33,767 nt of DNA. It comes from Pseudomonadota bacterium (lineage in GTDB: Bacteria; Desulfobacterota; Binatia; UBA1149). Numbering within the stretch: the stretch's first letter is position 1; the number at the start of each line of letters is the position of its first letter. The stretch spans positions 2,729-36,495 of the forward strand of contig JACNKC010000026.1 in the NCBI GenBank assembly GCA_014382245.1, given 5' to 3'. Shown here piece by piece: positions 30,790 through 33,767 of the stretch. The notes beneath the pieces are model-generated. The model made no database searches and was not told the origin of the DNA. It worked only from the letters and a program-made list of their open reading frames with translations. Position numbers and translations under genes: made by a program.

Positions 30790-33672
30790 ATGAAGGCCAA
30801 GCCGCTCACACTCGCTCGCACAAGCGCAGTCGCACTCGCGACAGCGTTGGCTCTTTTTGTACTCCCAAGCCCTGCTGCCGCCCAGGAGATCACCCACGGC
30901 CAGGCACTGGCCATGACTAGCTACGACGGCAACCTGCGCGACCTGCCGGTGATAGAAGAATTCGTGCCCGGCCGCTCGGTCATGGAAGGACCCAAGCGGC
31001 GCATCTATCCCCGCGGCGAGGGCCCGCTCAACTGGACGACGCTGGATCAGCCCGACCCACTGCTCGCGGTGCAGCAGCGCGCCAGCGCGTCTCTCAAGTT
31101 TGGCTCCACGTCGAGGGCGTTCACCACGCCAACCCTCAACTTCGACGGCCAGGGCAACAGCTTTGTCATGCCACCCGACACCGTGGGCGACATAGGACCC
31201 ACCTACTACATACAGATGATCAACGGCGGCAGCGGCACGCCCTTTATCGTGGTCAACAAGAGCACCGGCGCCACGGTGGCCGGGCCCACCAACCTGCACA
31301 CATTGTGGTCGGGCAGCGGATCCTGCTCGTCTGGCCGCGGCGACCCCATAGTAAACTACGACCAGCTCGCTAATCGCTGGGTGCTGAGCGAGTTCGCGGG
31401 CAGTGGCAACCACCTGTGCGTATACGTCTCCCAGACCTCCGACCCGGTGGCCGGCGGGTGGTACGCCTACGACTTCTCCGTGCCGCAGTTTCCCGACTAC
31501 CCCAAGTACGGCGTCTGGAACGACGCTTACTACGTCGGCACCAACGAGAACGCCCCCACGGTGTACGCGCTTGACCGCAGCAAGATGCTGGCAGGCGACT
31601 CCTCGGCGGCCTACGTCCGCCTGACGGCCGCCCCCCTGTCTGGCTTCGGTTTCCAGATGATGCAGCCGGCCGACGCCGACGGATCCCTGGCACCGCCCGT
31701 GGGATCGCCGGGTATGCTCTTTCGCCAGCGCGATGACGAGGTGCACAACGTCGGTTCGAATAACTCGACGGAAGACTACCTGGAAATCTGGAACTTCGAC
31801 GTAGATTTTTCCAGTCCGGGCAGTTCCACCCTGACCAAGGCCCAGGACATAGCCATGGCCGAGTTCGAGTCGGAGCTGTGCGGTCTGTCGTCGTTCGAAT
31901 GCGCCCCGCAGCCGGGAACCGCTACCGGCCTCGACCCGCTGCGCGAGGTGGTGATGCACAGGGTGCAGTACCGCAACATGGGCAGCTACGAAGTCATGGT
32001 GGGCAACTTCGTCACCGACGTTGCGGGAGGCTCATCGGATCATCACGGCATACGCTGGTTCGAACTCAGGCGCACCACGGGCGCGAGCAACTGGACCCTG
32101 CACCAGGAAGGTACCTGGGCACCCGACTCGCACCACCGCTGGATGGGCAGCATAGCCATGGACGGCAGCGGCAACATCGCCCTCGGCTACAGCATAAGCA
32201 GCAGCACGCTTTTTCCGGGCATGCGCTACGTGGGCCGCACCGCGGGCGACGCGGCGGGCACCATGACGACCGGCGAGATAACGATAGTAGCCGGCAGCAC
32301 CTCGCAAACCAGCGGTACGCGCTGGGGCGACTACAGTTCGATGAACGTAGACCCGGTAGACGAGTGCACTTTCTGGTACACCAACGAGTATATGCCGGCC
32401 AACGGCAGCTGGACTACCCGCATCGCGAGTTTTCGTTTCGACAGCCCTACCTGCACCGGTGGCATAGGTGAGTGCGGTAACGACACGGTAGAGGGCGGCG
32501 AGCAATGTGACGGCAGTGATCTCGGGAGCTGCCCGCTGGGCCCCTGCGACCCCGACTGTACCTGCCCCGACCCTGTGTGTGGCAACAATGTCGTCGAGTC
32601 CGGCGAAAGCTGCGACGGCAGCCAGCTGGGCTCCTGCGCCCTGGGACCCTGTGACGGTGACTGCACCTGCCCGGACCCGGTCTGCGGCAACGACATAATT
32701 GAAGAAGGCGAGGCCTGCGACGGCACCGCAACCGGCGACTGCCCAACGGGCAGCTGTGCCGTGAACTGCCAGTGCCCGGACCCGGTCTGTGGCAACAACG
32801 TGGTCGAGACCGGCGAGGAGTGCGACGGCACGCAGGACTCGGCCTGCCCCGGCCAGTGCAACGCCGCCGGAAGCGGGGCCGACGAGTGCCAGTGTCAGTC
32901 GACTACGGGCGACTGCTGCGAGGTCAACCAGGAGGGTGAGGCCGGCTGTAGTGACCCGACCATAGAGGCCTGCGTCTGTGCGCTTGACCCGTTCTGCTGT
33001 GGTGAAGACCCAATCTCGGGCGGCTGGTGGGATTGGCTCTGCGTCGAACAAGTAGATACCTTTGGCTGTGGAACCTGTGATGGTGGACCAACCACTACTA
33101 CTACGGTCTCGATTACCACCACTACCACATCTACCACGACTACCGTTCCGGCGGGCGGCCTGCCCGACTGCCCGGCCACCCAATCCGGGGTCTGCGATGG
33201 GCCGCTCAGGGGTAGCCTGCTGATCAAGGACAACGGTGGCAGCAGCAAGTTGCTGAAGTGGAAGTGGCTCAAGGGCAGTATCCCGGTGCCGACAGTGTTC
33301 GGCGATCCGGTGTTCGGCGATACCGGCCTCGCTACCTGCGTGTACAACACCACGCTCGCCAGCGAGCTGCAGGTGCCCGGCGGTACGGGTTGGAGCTCTA
33401 ACTCCAAGGGCTTCAAGTACAAGGATACCGCCCTCACCAACGACGGGGTCAAGGTCATAAAATTGCAATCCGGCAATTCGGCCAAGTTGCAGCTGCAGGC
33501 CAGGGGCACGTCGACGCCCACGCCCACACCGGCAGGGCCGGGCATAATGTTCGACATGTCAGCCGGCGTCGTCGTACAGATGCACAGCGCCACGGGCAAC
33601 TGCTGGTCCACGGGTTTTTCCAGCGTGGACGTGAAGAAGAACAGGGCGAACCTGTTCAAGGCCAAAAAGTAG
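30790..33672 (+). CDS. Large secreted protein: propeller-like domain, Cys-rich repeats, Thr linker, C-terminal module
   Basis: An exported protein of 960 residues. The ATG at 30790 has a G-rich site about 5 nt upstream and starts a signal peptide (LALFVLPSPAAAQ). Residues ~90-555 form one large domain rich in strands and aromatic residues (FVMPPDTVGDIGPTYYIQM, YPKYGVWNDAYYVGTNE, RWMGSIAMDGSGNIALGYS, RWGDYSSMNVDP), probably a beta-propeller-like fold with no catalytic motif that I recognise. Four Cys-rich repeats follow (~562-702), then a separate Cys-rich unit (CCGEDPISGGWWDWLC), a Thr-rich linker (33088-33150) and a C-terminal module. That module (LLIKDNGGSSKLLKWKWLKG, GFKYKDTALTNDGVKVIKL, GNSAKLQLQARG, GNCW) resembles the end of the protein at 16485-18995. 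A surface adhesin or extracellular binding role is plausible but unproven. Confidence 0.87.
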   Translation: MKAKPLTLARTSAVALATALALFVLPSPAAAQEITHGQALAMTSYDGNLRDLPVIEEFVPGRSVMEGPKRRIYPRGEGPLNWTTLDQPDPLLAVQQRASASLKFGSTSRAFTTPTLNFDGQGNSFVMPPDTVGDIGPTYYIQMINGGSGTPFIVVNKSTGATVAGPTNLHTLWSGSGSCSSGRGDPIVNYDQLANRWVLSEFAGSGNHLCVYVSQTSDPVAGGWYAYDFSVPQFPDYPKYGVWNDAYYVGTNENAPTVYALDRSKMLAGDSSAAYVRLTAAPLSGFGFQMMQPADADGSLAPPVGSPGMLFRQRDDEVHNVGSNNSTEDYLEIWNFDVDFSSPGSSTLTKAQDIAMAEFESELCGLSSFECAPQPGTATGLDPLREVVMHRVQYRNMGSYEVMVGNFVTDVAGGSSDHHGIRWFELRRTTGASNWTLHQEGTWAPDSHHRWMGSIAMDGSGNIALGYSISSSTLFPGMRYVGRTAGDAAGTMTTGEITIVAGSTSQTSGTRWGDYSSMNVDPVDECTFWYTNEYMPANGSWTTRIASFRFDSPTCTGGIGECGNDTVEGGEQCDGSDLGSCPLGPCDPDCTCPDPVCGNNVVESGESCDGSQLGSCALGPCDGDCTCPDPVCGNDIIEEGEACDGTATGDCPTGSCAVNCQCPDPVCGNNVVETGEECDGTQDSACPGQCNAAGSGADECQCQSTTGDCCEVNQEGEAGCSDPTIEACVCALDPFCCGEDPISGGWWDWLCVEQVDTFGCGTCDGGPTTTTTVSITTTTTSTTTTVPAGGLPDCPATQSGVCDGPLRGSLLIKDNGGSSKLLKWKWLKGSIPVPTVFGDPVFGDTGLATCVYNTTLASELQVPGGTGWSSNSKGFKYKDTALTNDGVKVIKLQSGNSAKLQLQARGTSTPTPTPAGPGIMFDMSAGVVVQMHSATGNCWSTGFSSVDVKKNRANLFKAKK
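32473..32895 (+). repeat. Four tandem 35-residue Cys-rich repeats
   Basis: Each unit starts CGN(D/N)...GE.CDG and ends C.CPDPV (the fourth ends DECQC). Units 1-3 are exactly 35 residues and unit 4 is 36 and diverged. They are relatives of the CDDGN repeats at 11442-12794 but have CDG in place of CDDGN and two extra cysteines (SCPLGPC), so they form a distinct subtype. Confidence 0.88.
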
Positions 33673-33677
33673 CCCGA

Positions 33678-33715
33678 CGGCGGGGCTTCTCCGGAACACC
33701 GGGGGAGCCCTGCCG
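33678..33715 (+). terminator. Strong hairpin terminator after the secreted protein
   Basis: Seventeen pairs (CGGCGGGGCTTCTCCGG with CCGGGGGAGCCCTGCCG, including several G-U) close on an AACA loop, starting 5 bp after the stop codon. The following sequence is only mildly T-rich (AAATTGTTT), so termination is likely but the T tract is weak. Nothing else is visible in the last 50 bases. Confidence 0.7.
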
Positions 33716-33767
33716 CGAGAAATTGTTTCCCATTGTGTTCCCCATATTAAGCGATCTGGCGAACGTA

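Noticed and set aside
30643-31959. 438-residue minus-strand open frame opposite the large secreted protein
   Set aside because: It is a shadow of the real gene: no start signals, no recognisable domain, and it overlaps a protein with a signal peptide and clear repeats.
32032-33468. 478-residue minus-strand open frame
   Set aside because: It is antisense to the Cys-rich repeats and C-terminal module of the secreted protein; composition is an artefact of the opposite strand.

Overview
The window is about 34 kb of GC-rich bacterial DNA. It comes from a Gram-negative organism with an outer membrane: there are two TonB-dependent receptors, an OprO/P-type porin, HflKC and a LolA-like protein. The style of its secreted proteins points to the Myxococcota/Desulfobacterota/Binatota group, probably an uncultured lineage. 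They carry long arrays of CGDG...CDDGN Cys-rich repeats, a Thr-rich linker and a recurring C-terminal 'KFKFKD/FKYKD' module. The CaiB/BaiF-family racemase fits the same group. This placement is inference. The first ~150 bases are homopolymer-like and look like a low-quality contig end.

Layout. (1) 152-3850, minus strand: a CHASE-PAS histidine kinase followed by an aldehyde dehydrogenase. (2) 4213-9818, plus strand, divergent from that kinase: a tight four-gene cassette of two orphan periplasmic solute-binding proteins, a TonB-dependent receptor and a HAMP histidine kinase. It has no permease, ATPase or response regulator. (3) 9870-13658, minus strand: a 1262-residue secreted Cys-rich repeat protein. 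(4) 13918-16473: an alpha-methylacyl-CoA racemase, facing an ArsC-like gene, a HAD phosphatase and a small membrane protein. (5) 16485-21069, minus strand: a secreted beta-helix/Cys-rich protein, then hflK-hflC. (6) 21175-25523: an RND/MMPL transporter convergent with a ceramidase-LolA-like pair, and a small HTH regulator. (7) 25965-33672, plus strand: a porin, a 94-residue membrane protein with its own promoter and terminator, a TonB receptor, a lipoprotein and a third large secreted Cys-rich protein.

The most striking observation is the ArsC-like gene at 15789-16142. Its catalytic cysteine codon (residue 12) is an in-frame TGA. A hairpin starting 12 nt after that TGA fits the bacterial SECIS layout. 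Every other active-site residue of the glutaredoxin-type arsenate reductase family is present, and there is a strong ribosome binding site. I read it as a selenoprotein that ordinary gene calling truncates to a catalytically empty fragment.

The second candidate system is the SBP-SBP-TonB receptor-kinase cassette with a second, paralogous kinase divergent from it. It looks like an envelope-spanning sensing or uptake-coupled signalling module rather than an ABC importer. A third theme is envelope lipid handling: a ceramidase with all five zinc-site residues sits 6 bp from a LolA-like carrier and opposite an RND exporter.
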